Shown here one piece after another: positions 1 through 7,809 of a stretch of 16,129 bases of DNA. The stretch comes from Coemansia sp. RSA 1804 (Eukaryota; Kickxellomycota; Kickxellomycetes; Kickxellales; Kickxellaceae), in contig JANBTH010000492.1 of NCBI GenBank assembly GCA_027578815.1, forward strand, positions 1-16,129, read 5' to 3'. A program made the translations under genes and the position numbers. How positions within the stretch are numbered: the first letter of the stretch is position 1; every line of letters starts with the position of its first letter. The notes under the pieces were generated by a model. The model had not been told where the DNA came from, did not search any database, and saw only the letters and a program-made list of their open reading frames with translations.

Positions 1-2
1 TC

Positions 3-1097
3 CTGGCGCCGGTGCTGCAGAGCGTGCAGTTTGCCAAGTGGCAGCACATTCTGTCGGCCACGATCCAGCGCGCATGCGCGGCGTGGCAGCGGCTTGTGGA
101 GGAGCCGATCGAGGTTGTTGGCCACTTTGCGCGCATCTACCGCACGCCCAGGCCGGATCCCGCGGTGCTGGATCCGGCGGCGCAGGCCGAGCTCAGGGAC
201 TTCTGCCGCACGGGGGCACGTGCTCCGGGGTCTAGCTCGGACCCTGCAGGCGACGGCAAAAGGTACTGCCAGGGCATGTGCTACGCCATGCGGCTGCGGT
301 TTCTCGGCGGCACGGTGATGGCGTTCCACCTGGAAGACAGCGGCACGCTGATCTTTGCCAAGGGCTACTTCCCCCCGCCAGTCCCGGCGGCGGCGCAGGC
401 GGCAGCAGCAGCAGCAGCCGAAACATCCGCACCAGCAGCAGCAGCCGAAGCAGCAGCAGGAGACGCCAAGGCCGGCGCCAGCAAGCGCGCAGGCTCGGTG
501 CTGTGGTCGCGGCCGGAGCAGATGTTCATCCACCGGGTGTTCCGCATCGTGCCGCTCAGCGGGCTCGGCGAGTTCGTGGACCAGCTGCGCAGGGAGCTGC
601 AGTCGCTGGTGCTTCTGCGCGCGGCCGCCGCGCTGTCCCGACGCAGCCACTTCCGCCGGCAGCAGCAGCGCACGGACCACCACGGCGCGTGCCAGATGGG
701 CCAGTGGTATGTGCACCAGGCGCAGCTCTGCGTTGTCGGCGAGTGGTGGGAGGGCGCGCGCCATCGCCAGATTGTTGGCGTTGCCAAGTGGGGCGAGCCA
801 GCAGCCAGCAGCAAGAGCAGGCAGAGCGGTGCTTCCTGCCGCGGCCTGGGCGACCATTCGGGCGCCTGGGATCTGGCGCTGTACTTTGGCCCGAAGCATC
901 CAACCGCCTTCGACGCTGCTGCCGGAGCACGCCTGGCCGGGTCCATCGTTCCGTGGGTCGTCAGCTACCCGCCGCCGCCGCCGCCGCCCGCCGCCGCCGA
1001 GCCAGAGCAGCAGCAGCAGCAGCATACCGCTGCTGCTGCTGGCGAGAACAAGACGTTCGAGCAGAAGCTCTTCAACACGCTGGTGTCCGCCTTCTAA
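3..1097 (+). CDS. 3' part of a gene for an Ala/Gln/Pro-rich protein of uncertain identity (5' end outside the window)
   Basis: The frame is open to the left edge: codons before the first GTG read L-A-P with no stop, so the true start is off-window. About 364 residues are visible, ending at TAA 1095-1097. The first ~45 residues look helical (FAKWQHILSATIQRACAAWQ). A low-complexity Ala/Gln tract lies at about 370-490 and a Pro7 run at about 970-990. Between them are ordinary folded-looking stretches such as MFIHRVFRIVPLSGLGEFVD and a Trp-rich part (QWYVHQAQLCVVGEWW). Competing frames here are Arg/Ser-rich and look like shadows. The helical start and mid-section loosely recall the C-terminal half of fungal Mediator subunit Med17, but this is an unverified impression, so no symbol is given. 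The gene converges on the next one, with 126 bp between the stops. Codon third positions are strongly GC. Confidence 0.7.
   Translation: MAPVLQSVQFAKWQHILSATIQRACAAWQRLVEEPIEVVGHFARIYRTPRPDPAVLDPAAQAELRDFCRTGARAPGSSSDPAGDGKRYCQGMCYAMRLRFLGGTVMAFHLEDSGTLIFAKGYFPPPVPAAAQAAAAAAAETSAPAAAAEAAAGDAKAGASKRAGSVLWSRPEQMFIHRVFRIVPLSGLGEFVDQLRRELQSLVLLRAAAALSRRSHFRRQQQRTDHHGACQMGQWYVHQAQLCVVGEWWEGARHRQIVGVAKWGEPAASSKSRQSGASCRGLGDHSGAWDLALYFGPKHPTAFDAAAGARLAGSIVPWVVSYPPPPPPPAAAEPEQQQQQHTAAAAGENKTFEQKLFNTLVSAF
400..470 (+). repeat. (CAG)n-type microsatellite inside the left-edge gene
   Basis: Interrupted GCA/CAG trinucleotide runs occur at about 400-418, 430-446 and 451-460. They are read as polyalanine in the coding frame and would give Ser or Gln in the other frames. 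Interruptions such as CCG and ACATCC suggest an older repeat that has partly decayed. Confidence 0.75.
969..1041 (+). repeat. (CCG)n tract followed by a (CAG)n/(CTG)n perfect hairpin in coding sequence
   Basis: A CCG/GCC run at about 969-999 encodes Pro7 and Ala3. It is followed by CAG repeats (1008-1022) read as polyglutamine, then a GCT run (1029-1040) read as polyalanine. Positions 1011-1023 and 1029-1041 form a perfect 13-bp inverted repeat with a 5-base loop (ATACC), so the mRNA can fold a very GC-rich hairpin about 55 bases before the stop codon. Confidence 0.8.
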
Positions 1098-1223
1098 ACC
1101 ACCGGCTCTTCCACATTAGCAGCAACAATAATCGTTTCTCGACATGGCACAAAGTATCTGTTAATAACATCACGTGAGAGGAAAGGGAACATAAACGGTG
1201 CAACAAGCTGACGGCCGCAGCGC

Positions 1224-1808
1224 TCACGCCGACCCGCGCTTGATGTGCGGGCACTGGTAGACATAGACGGTGGACGTGGGCCTGGCATTCGAGGCGGCGG
1301 ACGATTCGTCCAGATCCGTAGGCGTCGGCGACTGCTCCGCATCGCCGGTCGGCGCGGCAGGGCTCTCCACGGCCGGCGTGGATTCGTAAGCCTCGGCGCC
1401 GGTGGCGGCTGCGCCGTAGTGGCCGGTGGGCGTGTAGTCGGGGTAGAACGAGGCGATCAGCGAGAAGTCGGATCCCATGAACGACTCGAAGTCGCCGGGC
1501 CCCCACGTCGAGTACGCCGGCCCCGTCAGCGTGAACTGCTGCCCCAGGTCTGCCGGAATCGCCGGCGCCACCAGCGTGACCGAGACGGCTGCCTCCGCAT
1601 CCGAGTCTTCCTCCGCTGCTGCTGTCGTTGGCGGGTCGAATATTGCGTCCAGCTGGCTCAGGTCCCATGTCGAGTAGTACTGCGTCTCCGCGCCCGATGC
1701 GTCCTGTGCTGCTGCTGCTGCTGCTGCGTCGGCCGGGATCGGTGCTGCTCCAACAAGGGCGCTGGCCATCGAGAGCGCGAGGATAACACTAAGAATTGGG
1801 TTCATCAT
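1224..1808 (-). CDS. small secreted Ala-rich protein with two YSTW segments
   Basis: This is a 194-residue protein of no family I recognise. The ATG at 1806-1808 (MMNP) is preferred; the frame opens at a TTG three codons upstream, and a second ATG follows at 1803-1805. Residues 3-21 form a clear signal peptide (ILSVILALSMASALVGA), with likely cleavage before APIPA, so the product probably enters the secretory pathway. An Ala7 run at about residues 28-34 is encoded by a GCA/GCT repeat. Two related segments follow: YYSTWDLSQLDAIFD (44-58) and AYSTWGPGDFESF (98-110), each an aromatic YSTW followed by an acidic and hydrophobic stretch. The rest is Ala/Thr/Pro/Ser-rich, as in O-glycosylated cell-wall or secreted fungal proteins. 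There is a single Cys at 186, near the end (VYVYQCPHIK), and no GPI-type hydrophobic tail. Arg/Gly-rich frames on the opposite strand are shadows. A secreted or wall role is inference. Confidence 0.72.
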   Translation of the reverse strand: MMNPILSVILALSMASALVGAAPIPADAAAAAAAQDASGAETQYYSTWDLSQLDAIFDPPTTAAAEEDSDAEAAVSVTLVAPAIPADLGQQFTLTGPAYSTWGPGDFESFMGSDFSLIASFYPDYTPTGHYGAAATGAEAYESTPAVESPAAPTGDAEQSPTPTDLDESSAASNARPTSTVYVYQCPHIKRGSA

Positions 1809-3210
1809 CGTTTGCAAAAGTTTTTTAAAAGAGGGTTTTGTGTATAGCGGTGAAAGGGGGGAAGGATAGCAGGGCTCGGAGCGGGGAGTTCAAAAGAAAC
1901 TGGGTGTTTAATTTAAGGCTAAACCTAGGAGAGCGGTGGAAGGAGACAGTAGGCTGGTCTGGATAGATAATAAAGGATGTAGCGGATTAAAAAGATAGGT
2001 TAGGTAATGCAAAAATGAAAAAGAAAATGCAAGGTAATAATTGAAAATGTCGCGAAAGCCCAGAGAAATGGAGACGATTGTGAGTGGAGAGCGTATTTGA
2101 ATAAGAGTCTTGCTCGGGTAGTTTTTTACCTTACGGTCAGACCGTGGTATTTATATGAGACCGGTCTTCATATGGAAAAAACCTGGTTTCCAAGAAGCCT
2201 ATTTACTCGCTGCTTGTTTTTCAATGTGTCTCCACGGAAAGTGCATGTCCGCACATAAAGACGTAATGCATTTAGCTAGGCGTATTTCCAAACATGCGAT
2301 CTCCTCCCCGCTTGCAGCCAAGCGAAAAAACAGGAATGCAAACAAACAAAGAAAGAAAAAGCCAGGCGCGTGGTGGTTTCCTGCTGTTTTATTTTTTACC
2401 TCTTATGTCTTCGGTTTTGGCTGTTTCCCGCTGCTGTCGCTGTTGGTGGTGGCAGGGAGCAACCTGCATGTAGGTGCGCATCTTCTGCAGACCACGGTCT
2501 CGCAAGGGAAGCCAAAAAGAAATAAGCGCTTGCCAGCAAGCGGTCCGACCAATGATATCACTTCCTGCGTTTACTTACAAAGAAGGCAATCGTCTCTTTC
2601 TGCTTCACGCCAAGCCGAGCAGGGCCTGGGGACGCACGGGCTTTTCAGCTCTCATGGAACGGGCTTTGTGGAAGCAAGTAAATAAGCTGTCTCTTTGCAA
2701 ACTACCCCCCCGCCTCCACCAGATCCTCGCTGGATTCCATTTCCTTTTTAATTGCGAATTCCGGGGAAATGGAGCTAGGAACAGTGTTTTCGACTAATAA
2801 AAACAGCAAGGGACTCGCTTGTTTTCTTCTTCTTCTCCCGTTTCAGCAAGGTGCTCTTTTTTACTTTTGAAACGCAAAGGAATGGCGCGCCTGGCTGATG
2901 ATCCCTCCTTCCAATCTTGTACATTTTGCCATCCTCGCCAAGAGATTTCCTGGGTCCTGCGATCCAGCTTTCTGGGATTTATAGATGTAACCGGAAATCT
3001 TGGCAGAGTTTCCCTACTTTTACTAAATGGCCACTACTGCTTTTCTGTATTTTTTCGCGCATCCGGATGGATCCAGAAAAGCGGGGTTTTTTGTCCGATC
3101 ATCAACTAGATCGTCTGCCATAGAAAGCATATAAATAAATAAAGAAACAGTGTCAACCAAAGCCCTGCCTGCGCCTTTGCACATGCATCTACACAAAGAA
3201 GAGATTTCTT
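1809..3210. other. 1.4 kb region without a convincing gene
   Basis: The part nearest the secreted-protein gene (1809 to about 2170) is presumably its upstream region. The rest is mixed-composition sequence with short plus-strand open frames: 2155-2685 (176 codons), 2819-3109 and 2917-3123. These have no recognisable domains, are rich in Lys/Arg/Ser, and do not resemble the neighbouring genes in codon choice. Plus-strand AATAAA-type signals occur at about 2795-2800 and as a cluster at 3131-3142, so a plus-strand or noncoding transcript is possible but unsupported. A CCAAT lies at 2549-2553. A short hairpin (GAAGA, 4-base loop, TCTTC) lies just before the VPS28 stop. Confidence 0.6.
2133..2166 (-). 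promoter_or_regulatory. possible core promoter: TATA-like site between GACC/GGTC palindromes
   Basis: On the minus strand, 2148-2155 reads TATAAATA, a good TATA-box match about 340 bp upstream of the secreted-protein start. It lies between a 13-bp palindrome, ACGGTCAGACCGT (2133-2145), and the 8-bp palindrome GACCGGTC (2159-2166). That such symmetric sites bind a dimeric transcription factor is inference. The 340-bp distance would imply a long 5' leader. Confidence 0.35.
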
Positions 3211-3828
3211 CTACTCGTTGGATTCGAGAATGTTCTTAAAGTCCGAGTACGCCTGCTCCACCTCGAAAAGAAGCTGTCTGACCTGATTGTCGTCAAGCTC
3301 GTCGCTGGCCTTCATCTTGTTAAGAGCAATAAGCCAGTCGCGGAAACTAGACTTCCACTTGAAGTCCGCCGGCAAGAACGCGGCGGCATTGATGCTCTGG
3401 AGCAAATCCGTCAGCAGCGGATGCAGCTTGTCCACGGATCTCATCTCCATATTCAGCGCATCCATAATGGTGATAAAGTCCTGCACCGTCTTTGCAACGT
3501 ACTTTGCATTGTTCCCCGACGATCCGCTGGAATTCCCGTGCTCTATTGTCGACGGGATCCCCACCTCCAGACGCCTGTTGGCCGCGGGGCAGTTGAGCCT
3601 GTATTTGCTCGAAAATGTCTTCAGATCCTCGTGCCCGATCATCTGCGACACCGACTTGTGCTGCAGTAAAAGTTTGTTGCACTCTGCGGTGTATTCGCTG
3701 GCTGACACGGAGTCCCGCGCGAACGCCCGCTCCAGGTACTCGAGCGACATGACGATGGCGTACAGGGCCGCCATGTTCTCGTATGTCTCGCGCTCGGCAG
3801 TCGAGTTGTATAGTCTGACCTCGTCCAT
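3211..3828 (-). CDS. VPS28: VPS28, ESCRT-I complex subunit
   Basis: VPS28 is a core subunit of ESCRT-I, which sorts ubiquitinated membrane cargo into the internal vesicles of multivesicular endosomes. The 205-residue product begins at an ATG (3826-3828) and is a little shorter at its N terminus than animal VPS28 (about 220 residues). It matches the family end to end. The N-terminal core part, which packs with Vps23/Tsg101 and Vps37 in known ESCRT-I structures, includes DEVRLY (2-7), YENMAALYAIV (16-26) and YRLNCPAA (76-83). The C-terminal four-helix domain, known to contact ESCRT-II, includes FITIMDALNMEMRSVDKLHP (118-137), LPADF (152-156) and the hallmark SDELDDNQVRQLLFEVEQAY (175-194). A Ser/Gly/Asn-rich linker lies at 98-107. 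No intron or break is seen. The upstream gap to the next gene is 328 bp, enough for its own promoter. The identification is secure. Confidence 0.96.
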   Translation of the reverse strand: MDEVRLYNSTAERETYENMAALYAIVMSLEYLERAFARDSVSASEYTAECNKLLLQHKSVSQMIGHEDLKTFSSKYRLNCPAANRRLEVGIPSTIEHGNSSGSSGNNAKYVAKTVQDFITIMDALNMEMRSVDKLHPLLTDLLQSINAAAFLPADFKWKSSFRDWLIALNKMKASDELDDNQVRQLLFEVEQAYSDFKNILESNE

Positions 3829-4156
3829 GTCTCTGTGTATTCACAGGCTGAGTGGCTAGATAAAAAATGATAAATGTAATAAAACTAATAGACTACAGAT
3901 CGTACAGGAGAGTATCGAGTTGCAGAAATTCCCAAAGTCTGGGTAGTTCTGTTGTTTTTATCAGATGACCACGCATGGTGCAAAAGTATGGGGCAGAGCG
4001 TCTGCGGACAATTTAAGCACTGGTAAACGGGTCGTTTTCTCATTTTCATTCACTTTCTTTTTTCTTCATAATGTGACAGAGACAATAATAAAATAGAAAA
4101 CCCAATAGAAAATAGCACCTCAAAAACACCCTCTAGGATTCAAAGAAAAAATGGAG
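3829..4156. other. intergenic: VPS28 upstream region and 3' flank of acyltransferase 1
   Basis: This 328-bp gap is AT-rich with no open frame of note. It must hold the VPS28 promoter (minus strand). A small inverted repeat, GCAGA-GCG-TCTGC, lies at 3993-4005. No TATA box stands out. Confidence 0.6.
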
Positions 4157-5665
4157 CTACTGATACTTGTTGTATCCGTCCACCAGCTTCATCCAGTCGT
4201 TGTTGGCGATTAGATTGGCCTCCACATCCGGCGCAAGGTTAAACTCAAACACGTAGCCACCAGTTTGGGGATTGTCGGGCATAATGAACACAGTGTTGGC
4301 AAACGGATGCGGCGCCTGGCGAACCATGCTTGGAATGCCCGAGCCAAAGTCGACGCTGTAGTGGGGGAACCTGTACTGGTTGCTTATTCCCAGCTTGTTC
4401 TTCTTGCGCGCATACTGCAGCATAGCCCAGGCGTTGACGCTCGGATGTCTGTTGACCAGATGCCCGACCTGTCCGATGTACTGCTTGTTCACCGCCAGTA
4501 TCGCCCTGTGTATTTTCAACGCCATTGCGGCCAGCGTCTCCTTGGTAGGCGACTGCTGGATCTCGTCCCGCGAAAACACCGTGCTGCCGCCAACAACCAT
4601 GTTGCCGACGTATTCGCCGGCATTCGGGTCATCGATGCGTGGGCGAATGTTGATGTTGGCGGCTGCGACCAAGTCCATCGGATTCCCCAGTCTGTTGCCC
4701 GAGATCTTGCGGATTATCTTTGGAATCGGCCTGCTCCACCAGTCGGTGGCTGCCTTCTCCTTTGCCTGTCCAATAACAATGGCCAGATACGCGGTGATAA
4801 CGTCGTTGATGGTGTAGCGGGTACCCTCCGGCGCATGGGCTTGCACTTTGGTGCGCAGCTCTTCCATCTGCGTGGACGAAACGTGGAAAAAGCTGCTTGA
4901 CCGGGGAGTCGCGTATGAAACTGCCCTCAGCACCCTTGCGCGCATCCCGGGCGACAGCCACGCAAAGGGTCTTGAGAAGGCGGTATCGGTTGTCAGATTC
5001 TTAACTACTGCTGGCTCCAAGTCGATAATCTTACTCGAGCGGTAGCTTCTATGGAATGAGCGGTCGTGGTTGTACTTTCTCACAGGGAACGGCTCGTCGG
5101 CATCTTCTTTGGCTTGCTGTTGCATCCATCTGGCAATTTCCGCCCAGCGATTCATAAACTGCGAGTACCCGTATCCGTCGGTAATGTAATGAGCAATGCT
5201 GGCAAACACAAGCACCCCGCTGTTGTTCTTGAATCGAACAATGCGGAAGTGTGCTGGTTCTACTTTTCCACGAATCAGCCCAGATGACACGGGTGGCCCG
5301 TATTCCCTGCTCAGACCGTCAATAGGAAGCTTAAGGATGTTAAACCCGGACTTGCGCATGGCTGCGTAGTCCAGGCTGCAGTAACGATCGGTATAGCTAG
5401 GCATGTTTAGATTGTCCTTGTCTATTTCAACATACAAGCGGCTGCTACTGGATGTGGCCTTGAGCTGGCCGGCCAGGATGGGGAACTCTTCCATTGTTTT
5501 GTAAAATGCCCTCTTCATCACCTTTGCCGGCATAAAGTTTTCTGGCGACTCGTTGGCGCTGTTCTCAAACCAGTAGCAAACTGATACGCTGAACAGATAG
5601 ACGCCAGCATCAGTTCCATCAAGCCAGATTGTCTGTGAATCAACAGTTTCTTTAAACAGATCCAT
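4157..5665 (-). CDS. BAHD-like acyltransferase, copy 1 of 3
   Basis: This 502-residue protein starts at ATG 5663-5665 (MDLFKETVDSQT). It belongs to the CoA-dependent BAHD/transferase family (plant hydroxycinnamoyl transferases, fungal trichothecene 3-O-acetyltransferase), which moves an acyl group from acyl-CoA to an alcohol or amine. The general-base motif HxxxDG is intact at H159-D163-G164 (HYITDG), at the expected place near the end of the N-terminal half. The structural DFGWG motif appears as DFGSG (439-443), with Ser in place of Trp. Segments shared with the next two genes are DKDNLNMPSYTD (82-93), MNRWAEI (171-177), NDVITAY (287-293), YVGN (352-355, in the place of the family YFGN) and WMKLVD (491-496). 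There is no signal peptide, membrane segment or clear peroxisomal C terminus, so a soluble cytosolic enzyme is likely. The absence of HH before xxxDG and of carrier domains argues against an NRPS condensation domain. The substrate cannot be read from the sequence. Confidence 0.88.
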   Translation of the reverse strand: MDLFKETVDSQTIWLDGTDAGVYLFSVSVCYWFENSANESPENFMPAKVMKRAFYKTMEEFPILAGQLKATSSSSRLYVEIDKDNLNMPSYTDRYCSLDYAAMRKSGFNILKLPIDGLSREYGPPVSSGLIRGKVEPAHFRIVRFKNNSGVLVFASIAHYITDGYGYSQFMNRWAEIARWMQQQAKEDADEPFPVRKYNHDRSFHRSYRSSKIIDLEPAVVKNLTTDTAFSRPFAWLSPGMRARVLRAVSYATPRSSSFFHVSSTQMEELRTKVQAHAPEGTRYTINDVITAYLAIVIGQAKEKAATDWWSRPIPKIIRKISGNRLGNPMDLVAAANINIRPRIDDPNAGEYVGNMVVGGSTVFSRDEIQQSPTKETLAAMALKIHRAILAVNKQYIGQVGHLVNRHPSVNAWAMLQYARKKNKLGISNQYRFPHYSVDFGSGIPSMVRQAPHPFANTVFIMPDNPQTGGYVFEFNLAPDVEANLIANNDWMKLVDGYNKYQ

Positions 5666-6303
5666 CTTTTTCTACAGTGTCAAAGAGAAACGAAATCTCT
5701 TCTTTTCCTTTTCCCTTTGCTTTCAGTTGCTCGTTAGACAAGTACTACTTTATTAAAGATGTAACAATTGAAATTGCTCACGTATAAAGAAAATTCTCCC
5801 ACACTCTAATACGAATACAATTGAAACTTATTGAAAAATGCAGGTATGAAGGAGAAAAAAAGACTGGCGTTGTTGTTCTGGAATTTCTTGTCAGATCGAA
5901 GAGGAAACCCCCCACCACATAAATACCCGGGGCCTTTTCCTTTGTTTTCCTCCTATTTCTTTTGTCTTTGCCCCAACCCCAAAAAAAAGAGCAGACGTGG
6001 AGATTGAAATTGTGGTTGGGACCAGTTTCCGCATATTTCATATATATTATACTGTATATTCTACTATATTGATGTTGAGTAAAGTCTTGCGGTTTCCATG
6101 TCGTGTGATTTAGCCAGTTTTCTCGTAAAAGCTGCGGCATCTTCCCGATTATTGGGGCGAGAAAAGGGGGGGGCGTTTCTGGAATGACCCGTTTGCCGGA
6201 CCCGTGTATGTATCTCATTTTATCCTCTTTTCTTACATGGAAACACAAATAGGAAAATTTTCGCTTTAATTTCATTCTTACTAAAAATATTGGCAAGGTG
6301 GAG
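5666..6303. other. intergenic between acyltransferase genes 1 and 2
   Basis: This 638-bp gap holds the 5' region of copy 1 and the 3' flank of copy 2. It contains a CTTTATTAAAG near-palindrome (5748-5758), an A8 run at about 5981-5988, an AT-rich block ATATTTCATATATATTATAC (about 6032-6051) that could serve as a promoter element, and a G8 run at about 6166-6173. A minus-strand open frame (5778-6320) overlaps the end of copy 2, has no domain, and is rejected as a gene. Confidence 0.55.
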
Positions 6304-7809
6304 CTACAAGTGCAAGTCATATCTGTCCACCAGCTTCATCCAATCACTGCTTCCGACAATGTGTTGGGCCACGTCCGACGCAACATTGAACTCAACCTCG
6401 TATCCGCCGGTCCTTGGGTTGGCAGGCATAACATACGCAATGTCCGCAAAGGCGTGAGGAGCATGACGCACCAGCGTAGGAATTCCAGCGCCAAAGTCAA
6501 CGTCATAATGAGCAAACTTTACCTGGTTGCTTGTTATCAGCTTGTTTCTAATTTTCGCATAGCAAAACGTTTGGCGCAGGTAGTTATTGGGGTTGCGGTT
6601 CATCAAATATCCAAGCTGGCCAATGTACTGCTCATCGGTTGCATCGACCTCTTCGTGTATCTTGAGCGCCAAAGCACAGAGCGCCTTATCGTCGGTAGAT
6701 TCCTTGTTAATCAAGTTGGGAGGAAACACAATGGATCTTCCGAAAACCATGCTTCCCATATATCTTTCAACGTCTGGCTGGTTTATACGCGTCCGCATAT
6801 TGATAGCAACACATGTGAGAAACCCTGGAAACTTGGATTCGCCTCTTTTTCCAAGAACACTGCGAATAGCAGCGGGTACTGGTCTGCTCCACCAGTCAGC
6901 AGAAGCTCTTTCCTTTGCCAATGCCACAACAACGGTTATGTAGGCAATAATAACATCGTTGATTGAAAGCCGTGTGTCCTTTGGAGCGCGTGCTTGCACA
7001 CGATTGCGAAGGTCGTCCATAGCCTGCGCAGAAATATGGAAATAGCAACAGCCGTGGCCAAGAACCTGTGAAATGGCTTTGAATAGTCTTCCGCGCGTCT
7101 CTGGCGAAACCCAGGAAAACAGACTTGTTACATAACTGCTGGATGAAACTGTGTCGAGTGTAAAGGTATCCAGCGCAGTTGTCTGATTCAGGTGGTAATT
7201 TGCGTGGATTGAGCGGTCGTGAAGGTACTTGTAAGACGGTAGCTGTGTCTGAATAGAGTCCTGGGTTTTTTGTAGCCATCTGGAGATCTCAGCCCATCTG
7301 TTCATAAAGTGGGTGAAACCATATCCGTCAATAAGACAGTGTCCAATGCTAGCAAATACAAGAACACCACTGTTGTCCTTGAACCTAATAATGCGGATAT
7401 ACGCCTGTTTAATTTCTCCGCCTACCAGTCCCAAAGGAGCCGGAACACCGTACTCTGCGCTCAGGTTGACTGGGAGTCTGCGCAGATCATACCCTGATTC
7501 GCGGATGACCGAGTAGTGCAGATCGCAGCAGGTATCCGAATAAACCGGCATGTTCAGGTTATCCTTATCTACTTCCAGATACATACGGCCATCAGAGTCT
7601 GCCTTTACATGGCTTGCAATGTTCGGGTAGTCTACAATCGTCCTGTAAAAGGCTTGTTCCAGTATTGCCGGTGGCATAAGCGTGTCCCAAGATTCACACG
7701 CTGTGTTTTCGTACCAGTAGCACATGGAGATGCGGACGATGGAGCATCTTGCATCAAGACCATCAAGATAATTAATGCTTGAAGAAACGGTGCTAGTGAA
7801 CAAATCCAT
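6304..7809 (-). CDS. BAHD-like acyltransferase, copy 2 of 3
   Basis: The 501-residue reading starts at ATG 7807-7809 (MDLFTSTVSSSI), which lines up with the starts of copies 1 and 3. The frame stays open 29 codons further upstream but only to a TTG. The catalytic HxxxDG is intact at H157-D161-G162 (HCLIDG). DFGWG appears as DFGAG (438-442). The YFGN-like element is YMGS (350-353), so even its Asn is changed. It shares with copy 1 a DWWSRP segment (about 305-310) that copy 3 lacks, along with KDNLNMPVYSD (82-92), NDVIIAY (284-290) and WMKLVD (490-495). It is alignable with copy 1 along its whole length and looks like its closest relative here. Its codons are visibly more AT-rich than those of copy 1. 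It is probably a soluble CoA-dependent O- or N-acyltransferase; acyl donor and acceptor are unknown. Confidence 0.88.
   Translation of the reverse strand: MDLFTSTVSSSINYLDGLDARCSIVRISMCYWYENTACESWDTLMPPAILEQAFYRTIVDYPNIASHVKADSDGRMYLEVDKDNLNMPVYSDTCCDLHYSVIRESGYDLRRLPVNLSAEYGVPAPLGLVGGEIKQAYIRIIRFKDNSGVLVFASIGHCLIDGYGFTHFMNRWAEISRWLQKTQDSIQTQLPSYKYLHDRSIHANYHLNQTTALDTFTLDTVSSSSYVTSLFSWVSPETRGRLFKAISQVLGHGCCYFHISAQAMDDLRNRVQARAPKDTRLSINDVIIAYITVVVALAKERASADWWSRPVPAAIRSVLGKRGESKFPGFLTCVAINMRTRINQPDVERYMGSMVFGRSIVFPPNLINKESTDDKALCALALKIHEEVDATDEQYIGQLGYLMNRNPNNYLRQTFCYAKIRNKLITSNQVKFAHYDVDFGAGIPTLVRHAPHAFADIAYVMPANPRTGGYEVEFNVASDVAQHIVGSSDWMKLVDRYDLHL

Noticed and set aside
278..1177. 299-codon plus-strand frame overlapping the left-edge gene
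   Set aside because: It is Arg/Ala/Gly/Ser-rich out-of-frame reading of GC-rich DNA; the frame ending at 1097 has balanced composition and continues beyond the left edge.
1245..1847. 200-codon plus-strand frame opposite the secreted-protein gene
   Set aside because: It is Arg/Gly/Val/Cys-rich shadow composition with no domain, while the minus strand has a clear signal peptide and ordered features.
2155..2685. 176-codon plus-strand frame in the gene-poor stretch
   Set aside because: It starts inside a TATA/palindrome element, has no recognisable domain, and has composition unlike the neighbouring genes; possible but unsupported.
5778..6320. 180-codon minus-strand frame between acyltransferases 1 and 2
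   Set aside because: It overlaps the end of copy 2, has no domain, and its sequence reads like translated AT-rich noncoding DNA.
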